Positions 1 to 6,854 of a stretch of 12,127 bases of DNA are shown piece after piece. Source of the DNA: Hyphomicrobiales bacterium (GTDB taxonomy: Bacteria; Pseudomonadota; Alphaproteobacteria; Rhizobiales; UBA4765); contig JAIYEB010000152.1 of the NCBI GenBank assembly GCA_027487195.1, forward strand, positions 1-12,127. The letters run 5' to 3'. The first letter of the stretch is position 1; every line of letters starts with the position of its first letter. The notes under the pieces are model-generated. The model searched no databases, was not told where the DNA came from, and saw nothing but the letters and a program-made list of their open reading frames with translations. The position numbers were made by a program, and so were the translations under genes.

Positions 1-2
1 GG

Positions 3-443
3 GACGATCTGCCGACCGGCGACCGGCGCTGGTATTTTCCAATCGTTCGGATTGCACCACCAGGGCGCGCGCCATTTGATGTGATGTCAGTCCATACAAC
101 CCGGCCACCGCCGATGTTTGCGGGGCAGTCAGAGCAATTGGCATGGGTGAGTGCTGCTGCGGCAAGGATCGGGCGCGAGCGCCTGATCGTGGCCGGCGAC
201 TTCAACCTCACGCCATATTCGACGCGGTTTCTGCCTTTTGAACAAGGCCTTGCACTGCATCGGGCAACGCGCGCTCTACCTTCATTCCCGACGTGGAGCT
301 TGCGCATTCCTTTTGCGGTCTGGCCATTTCTGCCCATCGACCATGTGTTTCATGGCGATGGTTTCATCGCTGTCAGCGCAGCCCTTGGACCAGATCTCGG
401 GTCAGACCATTATCCCGTCATCGTGCGACTGCGGGAACGATAG
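3..443 (+). CDS. Endonuclease/exonuclease/phosphatase family protein, C-terminal part (5' end outside window)
   Basis: The frame is open from the left edge to a TAG at 441-443, leaving 146 residues, so the first half or so of the protein is missing. Two hallmarks of the EEP (DNase I-like) fold are visible: GDFN at about nt 195-206 and the C-terminal SDHYP at about nt 402-416, whose Asp-His pair is catalytic in this family. An IDHVF segment precedes the latter, as is usual. EEP enzymes cleave phosphoester bonds in nucleic acids, inositol phosphates or sphingolipids with a divalent metal; the substrate cannot be told from this fragment. An internal GTG/ATG pair near 81 could be mistaken for a start, but the upstream residues continue in frame and look like coding sequence. 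The gene converges on glnA, and the two share the terminator at 498-529. Confidence 0.85.
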   Translation, partial: DDLPTGDRRWYFPIVRIAPPGRAPFDVMSVHTTRPPPMFAGQSEQLAWVSAAAARIGRERLIVAGDFNLTPYSTRFLPFEQGLALHRATRALPSFPTWSLRIPFAVWPFLPIDHVFHGDGFIAVSAALGPDLGSDHYPVIVRLRER

Positions 444-497
444 ATCCGGGCTCCCGATATAAAATCAGAGTGCACTTTCGCCAAACCGGCTGACGCA

Positions 498-529
498 AAA
501 ACGCCCGGGTGTTTCCACCCGGGCGTTTT
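498..529. terminator. Bidirectional rho-independent terminator between the EEP gene and glnA
   Basis: A perfect 14-bp stem (AAAACGCCCGGGTG pairing with CACCCGGGCGTTTT) encloses a TTTC loop. The A/T ends of the stem give a T-run in both directions: TTTTGTTG on the plus strand and TTTTTG on the minus strand. It lies 54 bp past the EEP stop and 45 bp past the glnA stop, so it can end both convergent transcripts. Confidence 0.95.
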
Positions 530-574
530 GTTGTGTTCCGCGCAAAAGCCGAGGCCTTCGCGTGGCTGCCTGGC

Positions 575-1984
575 TCAGACCGAGTAGTACATTGCGTACT
601 CGACCGGATGGGGCGTGTGCTCGAAGCGGATCACTTCGCCCATCTTGAGCTCGATGTAGCTCTCGATCATGTCTTCCGTGAACACGCCGCCGGCCAGCAG
701 GAACTTGTGGTCCTTGCGCAGCGAGTCGAGTGCTTCGCGCAGTGACGCGCACACGGTCGGGATCTTCTTCAGCTCGCGCGGCGGCAGATCGTAGAGATCC
801 TTGTCCATGGCTTCGCCCGGATGGATCTTGTTCACGATGCCGTCGAGGCCTGCCATGAGCAGCGCCGAGAATGCGAGGTAGGGGTTGGCACCCGGATCAG
901 GGAAGCGAACCTCAACGCGCTTGGCCTTCGGCGAGTTCGTCCACGGAATACGGCAGGAGGCCGAACGGTTGCGGGCCGAATAGGCCAGCAGCACGGGGGC
1001 TTCATAGCCGGGGACAAGGCGCTTGTAGGAGTTCGTCAGCGGGTTGGTGAACGCGTTGATCGCCTTGGCGTGCTTGATGACGCCGCCGATGTAGTACAGG
1101 CAGGTCTCCGAGAGGCCAGCGTACTTGTCGCCAGCGAACATCGGCTTGCCGCCCTTCCAGATCGACTGGTGGCAATGCATGCCTGAGCCATTGTCGCCGT
1201 AGACGGGCTTGGGCATGAACGTTGCCGACTTGCCATAGGCCTGGGCCACGTTGTGGATGCAGTACTTGTAGATCTGCAGCTGGTCGGCCATCGTCACGAG
1301 CGTGTTGAACTTCATGCCAAGCTCATGCTGGGCAGAGGCCACCTCGTGGTGATGCTTTTCAACCGTGACGCCCATCGAGGCCATGGCCGCAAGCATTTCG
1401 CCGCGGATGTCCTGGCAGCTGTCGAGCGGCGGCACCGGGAAGTAGCCACCCTTGGTTGCGACATGGTGGCCAAGGTTGCCTGACTCATACTCGGTTGCCG
1501 TGTTGATCGGCAGCTCGGTCGAGTCGACCTTGAACATCACGTGGTAGGGGTCGGCGGCGTACTTCACGTCGTCGAAAATGAAGAATTCAGCTTCGGGGCC
1601 GACGAAGATCGTGTCGCCGATGCCGGTCGACTTCAGATAGGCTTCTGCCTTCTTGGCGATCGAACGCGGGTCGCGATCATAGGCTTCGCCAGAGATCGGG
1701 TCGAGCACGTCGCACACAATCGACATGGTCGTCTGTGCGAAGAACGGATCGATCGTGGCCGAGGTCGGATCAGCCATCAACATCATGTCGGACTCGTTGA
1801 TCGCCTTCCAGCCGGCGATCGAGGAGCCGTCAAACATGATGCCTTCGACAAGGAGATCCTCGTCGACCATGGTGACGTCGTAGGTCAGATGCTGCCACTT
1901 GCCGCGATAGTCCGTGAACCGAAAGTCCACGTACTTCACGTCCTTGTCCTTGATGGCCTTCAGGACGTCCTTGACGGTCTTCAT
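575..1984 (-). CDS. glnA: Glutamine synthetase, type I (GSI)
   Basis: Catalyses ATP-dependent formation of glutamine from glutamate and ammonia; cytoplasmic dodecamer in the GSI family. The protein is 469 residues, the normal GSI length. Visible motifs are the N-terminal signature FDGSSIAGW (52-60), the catalytic-domain EAEFF (131-135), the ATP-binding KPVYGDNGSGMHCHQS (259-274), RNRSASCRIP (338-347), and Tyr398 in the MDKDLYDLPP loop, which is the position adenylylated by GlnE in GSI-beta enzymes. An in-frame ATG at 1993 would add three residues but abuts the GAGGG element. The ATG at 1984 has that GAGGG nine bases upstream and gives the canonical MKTVKDVLK start, so it was chosen. The gene lies 130 bp downstream of glnB on the same strand, probably co-transcribed and perhaps also with its own promoter (see 2082-2097). 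No residue looks abnormal. Confidence 0.98.
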   Translation of the reverse strand: MKTVKDVLKAIKDKDVKYVDFRFTDYRGKWQHLTYDVTMVDEDLLVEGIMFDGSSIAGWKAINESDMMLMADPTSATIDPFFAQTTMSIVCDVLDPISGEAYDRDPRSIAKKAEAYLKSTGIGDTIFVGPEAEFFIFDDVKYAADPYHVMFKVDSTELPINTATEYESGNLGHHVATKGGYFPVPPLDSCQDIRGEMLAAMASMGVTVEKHHHEVASAQHELGMKFNTLVTMADQLQIYKYCIHNVAQAYGKSATFMPKPVYGDNGSGMHCHQSIWKGGKPMFAGDKYAGLSETCLYYIGGVIKHAKAINAFTNPLTNSYKRLVPGYEAPVLLAYSARNRSASCRIPWTNSPKAKRVEVRFPDPGANPYLAFSALLMAGLDGIVNKIHPGEAMDKDLYDLPPRELKKIPTVCASLREALDSLRKDHKFLLAGGVFTEDMIESYIELKMGEVIRFEHTPHPVEYAMYYSV

Positions 1985-2043
1985 TCCTCTCATCCCTCGC
2001 GCTTTTGGGCTGTCATGTACCGCGGAGTGCGGCGTTGGTGGTT

Positions 2044-2060
2044 TGCTGCCGGGGGCAGCA
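2044..2060 (-). other. Small hairpin in the glnB-glnA intergenic leader
   Basis: A 7-bp perfect stem (TGCTGCC and GGCAGCA) with a 3-nt loop sits about 60 nt upstream of the glnA start, downstream of the sigma-54-like element. No T-run follows it in either direction, so it is unlikely to be an intrinsic terminator. It could be an mRNA processing or stability element between glnB and glnA. Its function is not known from the sequence. Confidence 0.4.
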
Positions 2061-2081
2061 CTTTCTTCGTCGGCATCAACC

Positions 2082-2097
2082 GCGATGGTTGTGCCAG
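2082..2097 (-). promoter_or_regulatory. Candidate sigma-54 (RpoN) promoter for glnA
   Basis: The minus strand reads CTGGCACAACCATCGC. It has a full TGGCAC -24 element and a GC -12 dinucleotide exactly 10 bp after the GG, but the -12 box is TCGC instead of TTGC. Expected start of transcription is near 2070, giving a leader of about 86 nt to glnA. A separate glnA promoter between glnB and glnA is known in some alphaproteobacteria. The one-base deviation at -12 keeps this tentative. Confidence 0.5.
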
Positions 2098-2114
2098 CGA
2101 TATGCGAAATAGGC

Positions 2115-2453
2115 CTAGATGGCGTCGACGCCAGTTTCTCCTGTCCGGATTCTGACGACTTCCTCGACGTTCAGGACGAAAATCTTGCCATCGCCAATGC
2201 GCCCGGTCTGGGCCGCCTTGCGAATGGCATCAATGGCCCGGTCGACCATTTCGTCGCCCAGAACCACCTCGATTTTCACCTTAGGCAGGAAATCGACGAC
2301 ATACTCGGCGCCGCGATAAAGCTCGGTATGGCCCTTCTGACGGCCAAAGCCCTTGGCTTCGGTGACCGTGATTCCCAGAAGACCAGCGTCCTGCAAGGCC
2401 TCTTTGACCTCGTCCAGCTTGAACGGCTTGATGATGGCTTCGATTTTCTTCAT
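2115..2453 (-). CDS. glnB: Nitrogen regulatory protein PII (GlnB)
   Basis: PII is a trimeric cytoplasmic sensor of 2-oxoglutarate, ATP/ADP and, through uridylylation by GlnD, glutamine. It acts on GlnE adenylylation of GlnA and on NtrB. The protein is 112 residues, the exact family length. Tyr51 lies in ELYRGAEYVVDF, matching the uridylylated T-loop tyrosine; Gly37-Arg38-Gln39-Lys40-Gly41 precedes it; the C-terminal signature TGRIGDGKIFV is intact. A longer frame begins at 2540, but those 29 extra residues lack family similarity and overlap the sigma-54 promoter, so the ATG at 2453 (MKKIEAIIKPFKL) was chosen. Being next to glnA, with no amtB alongside, argues for GlnB over GlnK, although sequence alone separates them poorly. 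It is first in the glnB-glnA unit. Confidence 0.97.
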   Translation of the reverse strand: MKKIEAIIKPFKLDEVKEALQDAGLLGITVTEAKGFGRQKGHTELYRGAEYVVDFLPKVKIEVVLGDEMVDRAIDAIRKAAQTGRIGDGKIFVLNVEEVVRIRTGETGVDAI

Positions 2454-2530
2454 GAACGCCCGCCCGAATTCATTCGTTCCATTCCGCTCTGCAAGCCTTG
2501 CCTGATGAGGCCCGACCTTGCCCAGCCGTT

Positions 2531-2548
2531 TTGCATGCATCGTGCCAG
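2531..2548 (-). promoter_or_regulatory. Sigma-54 (RpoN) promoter upstream of glnB
   Basis: The minus strand reads CTGGCACGATGCATGCAA. GG at -24 and GC at -12 are separated by exactly 10 bp, and the TGGCACG half is a full consensus match; the -12 half is ATGCAA against TTGCA/T. Predicted transcription start is near 2521, giving a leader of about 68 nt before the glnB ATG. Two NtrC-like sites lie 118 and 138 bp upstream of that start. Confidence 0.8.
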
Positions 2549-2630
2549 AAGGCCAAGTCAGACGATTGCGCAGGAAATAGCCAATTTCTACTTCAGATAT
2601 TCGTCGGCACGTTCGTTGCGCTTGAGTCTG

Positions 2631-2647
2631 TGCACGCGCTCTGGGCA
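2631..2647. promoter_or_regulatory. Candidate NtrC-binding site 1 (promoter-proximal)
   Basis: TGCACGCGCTCTGGGCA has the TGC-N11-GCA core of the NtrC dyad (consensus TGCACCA-N3-TGGTGCA, about 9 of 14 informative bases). Its centre is about 118 bp upstream of the predicted glnB start. It is weaker than its neighbour, but the spacing supports it. Confidence 0.5.
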
Positions 2648-2650
2648 GTT

Positions 2651-2667
2651 TGCCCGATTATTGTGCA
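2651..2667. promoter_or_regulatory. Candidate NtrC-binding site 2 (promoter-distal)
   Basis: TGCCCGATTATTGTGCA has the TGC-N11-GCA core and matches about 11 of 14 informative NtrC consensus bases. Its centre is 20 bp (two helical turns) from site 1, so two NtrC dimers would lie on the same DNA face, and about 138 bp upstream of the predicted start, in the range of classical glnA enhancers. Confidence 0.6.
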
Positions 2668-2696
2668 AATAGCGACTCTCGAAGAGCCGTCCGGCG

Positions 2697-3041
2697 TCAG
2701 TTCAAGACATTCGTCTTTGCCACGTATCCCTGCTCAGGCACGTGGACGAACATGTCATCGAGCTGCGGATGGCGCAGGGGATGACCCGAGTCATCCAAGA
2801 GCAGATTCTGCTCCGAGACATAGGCGACGTACTCGGTCTGATCATTCTCGGCGAGCAGGTGATAGAAGGGCTGGTTCTTGCTCGGACGCAAATGCTCCGG
2901 GATCGCAAGCCACCACTCCTCCGTATTGTTGAACACCGGGTCGACGTCGAAAATCACGCCGCGAAACGGATAGAGACGGTGGCGAACCACATCTCCAATG
3001 CGAAACCGTGCGGCACGTGAGCGGTCTTCGGCAGAAGTCAT
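2697..3041 (-). CDS. hspQ: Heat shock protein HspQ
   Basis: About 114 residues. It carries the core of the HspQ/YccV-like family: FRIGDVVRHRLYPFRGVIFDVDP, then NTEEWW, PFYHLLAEND, EYVAYVSEQNLL, and the C-terminal NVLN. In enterobacteria HspQ is a small heat-shock protein that binds hemimethylated origin DNA and acts as a specificity enhancer and substrate of the Lon protease; the role in alphaproteobacteria is inferred by homology. The start is uncertain. ATGs at 3041 and 3050 and a TTG at 3065 are all in frame and none has a clear Shine-Dalgarno; 3041 gives the length and N-terminus most like relatives. It is on the same strand as glnB but separated by 243 bp that contain the RpoN promoter and NtrC sites, so it is probably a separate unit. 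Confidence 0.93.
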   Translation of the reverse strand: MTSAEDRSRAARFRIGDVVRHRLYPFRGVIFDVDPVFNNTEEWWLAIPEHLRPSKNQPFYHLLAENDQTEYVAYVSEQNLLLDDSGHPLRHPQLDDMFVHVPEQGYVAKTNVLN

Positions 3042-3091
3042 TTCGGGCATCAAGGGTGTCAACAAGCCGTTGTAAAGTTGCGATGCACACC

Positions 3092-3120
3092 GAGCTAGGT
3101 GCGTCGCGGGGGGCTGTCAA
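3092..3120 (-). promoter_or_regulatory. Possible sigma-70-type promoter of hspQ
   Basis: On the minus strand TTGACA (3115-3120) is followed after 17 bp by TAGCTC (3092-3097). The -35 is perfect and the spacing ideal; the -10 is poor, which is common in high-G+C alphaproteobacteria. The predicted start near 3085 would give a leader of about 44 nt to the ATG at 3041. I see no clear heat-shock (RpoH) consensus. Confidence 0.4.
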
Positions 3121-3173
3121 TAAAGCCAGTGATTCGTCCCCGGCTCAGTTTCCCAAGCGCCGGCCACAACGGC

Positions 3174-4214
3174 CTACAAGCCATAGGCCGTGGCGCGCTC
3201 CGGGTCTTTGGATGCCACGATCCGCGCAAGGTCGACCATGACCTTTGCCTGTTTCCAGGTTGCATCATCCTGCATCTTGCCATCGATCATCACGGCGCCT
3301 GAACCGTTCGGCATCGCCTCAATGATACGCGTTGCAAACGCCACTTCTGCAGGATCAGGCGAGAACACGGACTTGGCGATGGCAATCTGGGTTGGGTGCA
3401 GCGACCACGCGCCAACACACCCCATCAGGAAGGCGTTGCGAAACTGCGCTTCGCAGGCCGCAGTATCCGAAAAATCGCCAAAGGGGCCATAGAATGGCTT
3501 CAGACCGCTGGCGAGGCACGCATCCACCATCCTGGCCACCGTGTAGTGCCACAGATCCTGCTGGAAGCGCTGCCTGTGAGCTTCGCCGCTGGCATCCGCG
3601 AGGACGGCATAGTCTGGATGCCCGCCGCCCACGCGGGTCGTCTTCATCCCACGCGATGCGGCAAGATCGGCCGGCCCAAGGCTCATGCCGTGCATGCGGG
3701 GCGAGGCTGATGCGATTGCCTCCACATTCTTGACGCCCTCGGCTGTTTCAAGAATCGCATGGATCAGGATGGGCTTGGCAATGGCGTGACGGGCTTCAAG
3801 CTGCGCCAGCAATTGATCGAGGTAATGGATATCCCATGGGCCTTCGACCTTGGGCAGCATGATGACATCAAGCCGATCGCCAACGGCGCCGACAATTTCG
3901 ATGACATCATCGAGCGCCCAGGGCGAGTTGAGCGCGTTCATGCGGATCCAGAAGCCGGTGCTGCCGAAATCCACGTCCTTGCCAATCGCAATCGTGCCTG
4001 CGCGGGCTTCGAGCTTTTGATCCGCGGGGATGGCATCCTCGAGATTTGCCAGAACCACATCGACCTGCCTGACAAGGTCTGGCACCTTGGCGCGCATCTT
4101 GTCGATATGCGGCGGCACAAAGTGGATCATCCGCTCAAGCCTGACCGGCAAATCACGAAAGGGCTCGGGCGCGCCGATCGCAAGGGGCTTGAAGTGGTTT
4201 CGCGGAAGCTTCAT
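3174..4214 (-). CDS. CoA ester lyase of the HpcH/HpaI-CitE superfamily (malyl-CoA lyase-like)
   Basis: 346 residues of the CitE-like TIM-barrel class that makes or cleaves beta-hydroxyacyl-CoA thioesters such as malyl-CoA, beta-methylmalyl-CoA or citramalyl-CoA. Visible features are VLANLEDAIP (54-63), Arg91 in FWIRMN, PKVEGP (121-126), Glu156 in ILETAEGV, Asp183 in MSLGPADLAAS, GPFGDFSD (243-250) and the C-terminal SLHPTQI (271-277). The R-E-D spacing of 65 and 27 residues equals that of the substrate/Mg-binding Arg-Glu-Asp in bacterial malyl-CoA lyases. The start at 4214 has GAGG five bases upstream; a longer frame to 4310 is non-homologous and overlaps the divergent gene's leader. It could be a malyl-CoA lyase, a malyl-CoA thioesterase or another acyl-CoA lyase; no glyoxylate-cycle or ethylmalonyl-CoA genes adjoin it to decide. 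It is divergent from the membrane protein at 4304. Confidence 0.88.
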   Translation of the reverse strand: MKLPRNHFKPLAIGAPEPFRDLPVRLERMIHFVPPHIDKMRAKVPDLVRQVDVVLANLEDAIPADQKLEARAGTIAIGKDVDFGSTGFWIRMNALNSPWALDDVIEIVGAVGDRLDVIMLPKVEGPWDIHYLDQLLAQLEARHAIAKPILIHAILETAEGVKNVEAIASASPRMHGMSLGPADLAASRGMKTTRVGGGHPDYAVLADASGEAHRQRFQQDLWHYTVARMVDACLASGLKPFYGPFGDFSDTAACEAQFRNAFLMGCVGAWSLHPTQIAIAKSVFSPDPAEVAFATRIIEAMPNGSGAVMIDGKMQDDATWKQAKVMVDLARIVASKDPERATAYGL

Positions 4215-4303
4215 GGCAACCTCAATTGGAAAAGCGGAAAGCACGTGCCAGATCGCATGCCTCATCCCAGTCAAGCGCACAATGTGACGGAAGGCGAGGG
4301 GGC

Positions 4304-5827
4304 ATGACATCGCGCATCGTCTGGCTATGCCTGGTCATTGGCCTTGGGGCTGGCCTCGTGCCGTTCCTTCTGGTTGGCTCGCCACCGCTTCAGGACATGC
4401 CAAACCATCTTGCGCGCATTGCCGTCATCGCGGCAAACGGCGCGGACCCGGACCTTGCACGCTATTATGCCGTCAATTGGGTGGCGATCCCAAACCTTGC
4501 GCTTGATCTTGTGGCTCCGCCATTGATGCCGCTTCTGGGTGTTGAGCGGGCAGGGTCGGTCTTCGTGGCCTTGGCGTTGGTGCTTGCGGTCACCGGGCCA
4601 TTCGCCATTCAGCTTGCCCGCAATGGCCGTATTGGTCTCGCGCCGGTCTTCGGCCTTGTGCTCATGCATAGTGAGATCACAGCCATTGGCCTGATCAACT
4701 ATCACTTCGGGGTTGGGCTTGCGCTCTGGGGCGTTGCGGCATGGATCTGGCTCGACCAACGCCCGGTGTTGCGGTTTGGCGCCGGCCTTGCCTTCGCGAT
4801 CGCCACGTATTTTTGCCATGTCATGGCCGCCGGCCTGTTTGGTCTTGGCGTGCTCGCCATTGAAGTCGGTCGGCTGATTGATCGAAGGACCGCTCTTGCG
4901 CCCGCTGCCATCCTGAGCCGGGGGCTTTGTGCGGGGCTGGCCTTCCTTGCCCTCCCAGCCCTGTTCCTGACGAGCCCGAGTTCTGGACTTGGCAGTGATG
5001 AAGCCATCATGTGGACGATGCTCGGCAAGGACATCGGGCTTGTGATTGCGCTCAGAGCCTATGAGGGTTGGGCAGAAATCATTGTCTGGGCAGGGCTTTT
5101 TCTGGCTGTTGCTGGCGCGTTCGCATTCCGCCTGGTGCGCGCTGACTGGACCTGCCGCGTTCTGGTCGCGCTGTGCATCATCGTCTACATCGCTGCGCCG
5201 CGCGCGATCTTTGATGGCTGGTTGGTGGATCAACGCCTGCCGCATGGCATGATCCTGATGATCCTTGGCTTTCTGGATGTGCGCTCACCCGGCCAGAGGG
5301 CGCTGTCGGTCGCGCTTGCGGGGCTTGCCGCGCTTGTCTTTGTCCGAAGCACGGATGTTGCGTTGAAATGGCGCGAGATCGATCTAACGGCGCAGGCGTT
5401 TCGAACCGCACTGGCGGCGTTTCCACGCGGCGTGAAGGTCGGTGTCCTGCTCGCTGATCGCCCGGAACGTTCCATTCGGGCCGATGCCACGCTTCATATC
5501 GCCGGACATGCGGTTGTGACGCGCTCAGCCCTTGTCTCAAGCCTTTTTGCCGAGCCCGGCAAGCAGGTTGTCGCCGTGCGTGAGCCCTGGCGCACCCATG
5601 TCCATCCCGGCGATATCTGGCCGCCAACGCTTGCGGAGTATGAGGCCAGCGCCTACCGGTTCACGCGGGACTGGTGTGACGTCATGGATGTGATTGTCGT
5701 GCTTCATGGCGGCTCAAACAGGAGCACACCATTTCAGGGCCTTTCAGCGGAAAGCTTTCATCCCGTGTTTGCAATCTGGTCGTTGCAAGACCGCGCGGCA
5801 TGTCGGGTCCGCGTTTCAACGCGTTGA
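4304..5827 (+). CDS. Polytopic membrane protein of unknown function
   Basis: 507 residues. The N-terminus is a membrane segment (about 5-25) followed by a presumed periplasmic loop with PPLQDMPNHLAR (27-38), a motif I associate with uncharacterised alphaproteobacterial membrane proteins. Roughly eight to ten hydrophobic segments follow up to about residue 347. INYHFGVGLA (131-140), YFCHVMAAG (169-177) and DQRLPHG (309-315) look like conserved polar positions at membrane edges. Residues about 350-507 form a soluble tail, probably periplasmic. An acidic residue in the first loop plus a C-terminal soluble domain resembles GT-C glycosyltransferases in layout only; this is inference, and I give no enzyme name. 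The ATG at 4304 sits just behind GAGGGGG; the frame upstream of it is non-membrane and basic. It begins a plus-strand run with the AEC carrier 53 bp downstream. Confidence 0.8.
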   Translation: MTSRIVWLCLVIGLGAGLVPFLLVGSPPLQDMPNHLARIAVIAANGADPDLARYYAVNWVAIPNLALDLVAPPLMPLLGVERAGSVFVALALVLAVTGPFAIQLARNGRIGLAPVFGLVLMHSEITAIGLINYHFGVGLALWGVAAWIWLDQRPVLRFGAGLAFAIATYFCHVMAAGLFGLGVLAIEVGRLIDRRTALAPAAILSRGLCAGLAFLALPALFLTSPSSGLGSDEAIMWTMLGKDIGLVIALRAYEGWAEIIVWAGLFLAVAGAFAFRLVRADWTCRVLVALCIIVYIAAPRAIFDGWLVDQRLPHGMILMILGFLDVRSPGQRALSVALAGLAALVFVRSTDVALKWREIDLTAQAFRTALAAFPRGVKVGVLLADRPERSIRADATLHIAGHAVVTRSALVSSLFAEPGKQVVAVREPWRTHVHPGDIWPPTLAEYEASAYRFTRDWCDVMDVIVVLHGGSNRSTPFQGLSAESFHPVFAIWSLQDRAACRVRVSTR

Positions 5828-5880
5828 CCTTCCTGGCCAAGGAAAGCTAACGGCACTCTGATGAACGCTTGCTGGGTGCC

Positions 5881-6840
5881 ATGGAACGTCTGATCGAGCT
5901 TGCTATCCCGTTCTTCGGGCCGATCCTCATGGGCTATCTGGCGGGGCGCTTGATCCCAAAGCCTGCGGATGGGCTGGCGTGGCTCAATTTCTTCACGATC
6001 TACATCGCGCTTCCACCGGTGTTCTATCAACTGATCTCGAAGACGCCGATCGAGCAGCTGCTCAATCCGGCCTTTGTGTTTGGGTCGCTCTATTCGTCGT
6101 TTACGGCCTTTGCGCTGGCTTGCGCTGCCGCGTTCTTCATTCTCAAGGGCCGGATCAGGGATGCGGTCGTGGCCGGCGGCATTGGCGGGTATGGCAACGT
6201 TGGCTACATGGGGCCAGGCTTGGCTCTTGCCGTCCTTGGGCCAATGGCCGCGCCGCCCATGGCGCTGATCTTCACATTCGACTGCATCCTGTTTTTCGCG
6301 ATTATTCCGCTGCTGCTCGCGATCCATGAAGGCCAGACCAACCTCAAATCGACGCTTGTGACCATCTTCAAGCGGATTTTCTACAATCCCTTCATCATTG
6401 CGACGATCCTTGGTGTTCTGGCAGCAAGCTTCCAATTCAAGGTGCCGGGCGCGGTTGATCGCACCCTGTCCTTCCTGATGGGGGCGGCAGCCCCCTCGGC
6501 GCTTTTTGCGCTTGGGGTGACAGTTGCCATGCGGCCTGTTGGAAGGCTTCCGGCTGAAATCACGGTCGCGCTCGCAATCAAGCTGCTTTTGCACCCGATC
6601 ATCGTCTACGTGATGCTCTCGATCCTTGGGAACTTTGATCGGGTCTGGGTCTATACCGCGATCCTGATGGCAGCGCTGCCGCCGGCCCTTTCTGTGTTTG
6701 TTATGGCAACGCAATACCAGACCTATGTTGAGCGCGCTTCAACGGCGGTGCTGTTTGGAACCGTGTTTTCGGTCCCGACCTTGCTGACTTGGCTCTATCT
6801 GCTGGAACACGATATCATTCCCATCGACCTGTTTCCCTGA
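5881..6840 (+). CDS. AEC-family (auxin efflux carrier-type) transporter
   Basis: 319 residues, the usual AEC length, with about ten hydrophobic segments in two inverted halves. Family marks are PFFGPILMGYLAGR (10-23), FFTIYIALPPVFYQ (37-50), the glycine-rich GNVGYMGPG unwound segment in half one (105-113), NPFIIATILG (169-178) and the matching half-two segment GAAAPSALFALG (201-212). AEC proteins are inner-membrane carriers, mostly of carboxylates such as malonate or malate in bacteria; the substrate here is not known. ATG 5881 was preferred over an in-frame TTG at 5869; neither has a strong Shine-Dalgarno. The CoA-transferase gene starts 14 bp after its stop, so the two are very likely co-transcribed, hinting that the carried compound may be activated to a CoA ester. 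Confidence 0.9.
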   Translation: MERLIELAIPFFGPILMGYLAGRLIPKPADGLAWLNFFTIYIALPPVFYQLISKTPIEQLLNPAFVFGSLYSSFTAFALACAAAFFILKGRIRDAVVAGGIGGYGNVGYMGPGLALAVLGPMAAPPMALIFTFDCILFFAIIPLLLAIHEGQTNLKSTLVTIFKRIFYNPFIIATILGVLAASFQFKVPGAVDRTLSFLMGAAAPSALFALGVTVAMRPVGRLPAEITVALAIKLLLHPIIVYVMLSILGNFDRVWVYTAILMAALPPALSVFVMATQYQTYVERASTAVLFGTVFSVPTLLTWLYLLEHDIIPIDLFP

Positions 6841-6854
6841 TCTGGAATGCGCCG

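Noticed and set aside
1541..2672. Plus-strand open frames of 204 and 252 residues opposite glnA and glnB
   Set aside because: They are antisense to strongly conserved genes and to the RpoN promoter region; no homology recognised.
2674..2687. Small hairpin just after hspQ as a terminator
   Set aside because: The stem is only about six pairs with a wobble and there is no T-run after it.
4241..4250. Minus-strand TGGCACG near the divergent 4215-4303 gap as a sigma-54 promoter
   Set aside because: There is no GC 10 bp after the GG, so the -12 half is missing.
4325..5245. 306-residue minus-strand open frame
   Set aside because: It is opposite the membrane protein, with an Arg/Lys/Gln/Asp-rich composition typical of the antisense of hydrophobic codons, and no domain is recognisable.
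5861..5893. Ten-codon ORF (ATG to TGA) overlapping the AEC start, a possible leader peptide
   Set aside because: It lacks a well-placed ribosome site, amino-acid runs or an attenuator hairpin, so it is likely chance.
5758..6714. 318-residue minus-strand open frame
   Set aside because: Antisense shadow of the AEC transporter; the same charged, low-complexity composition with no motif.
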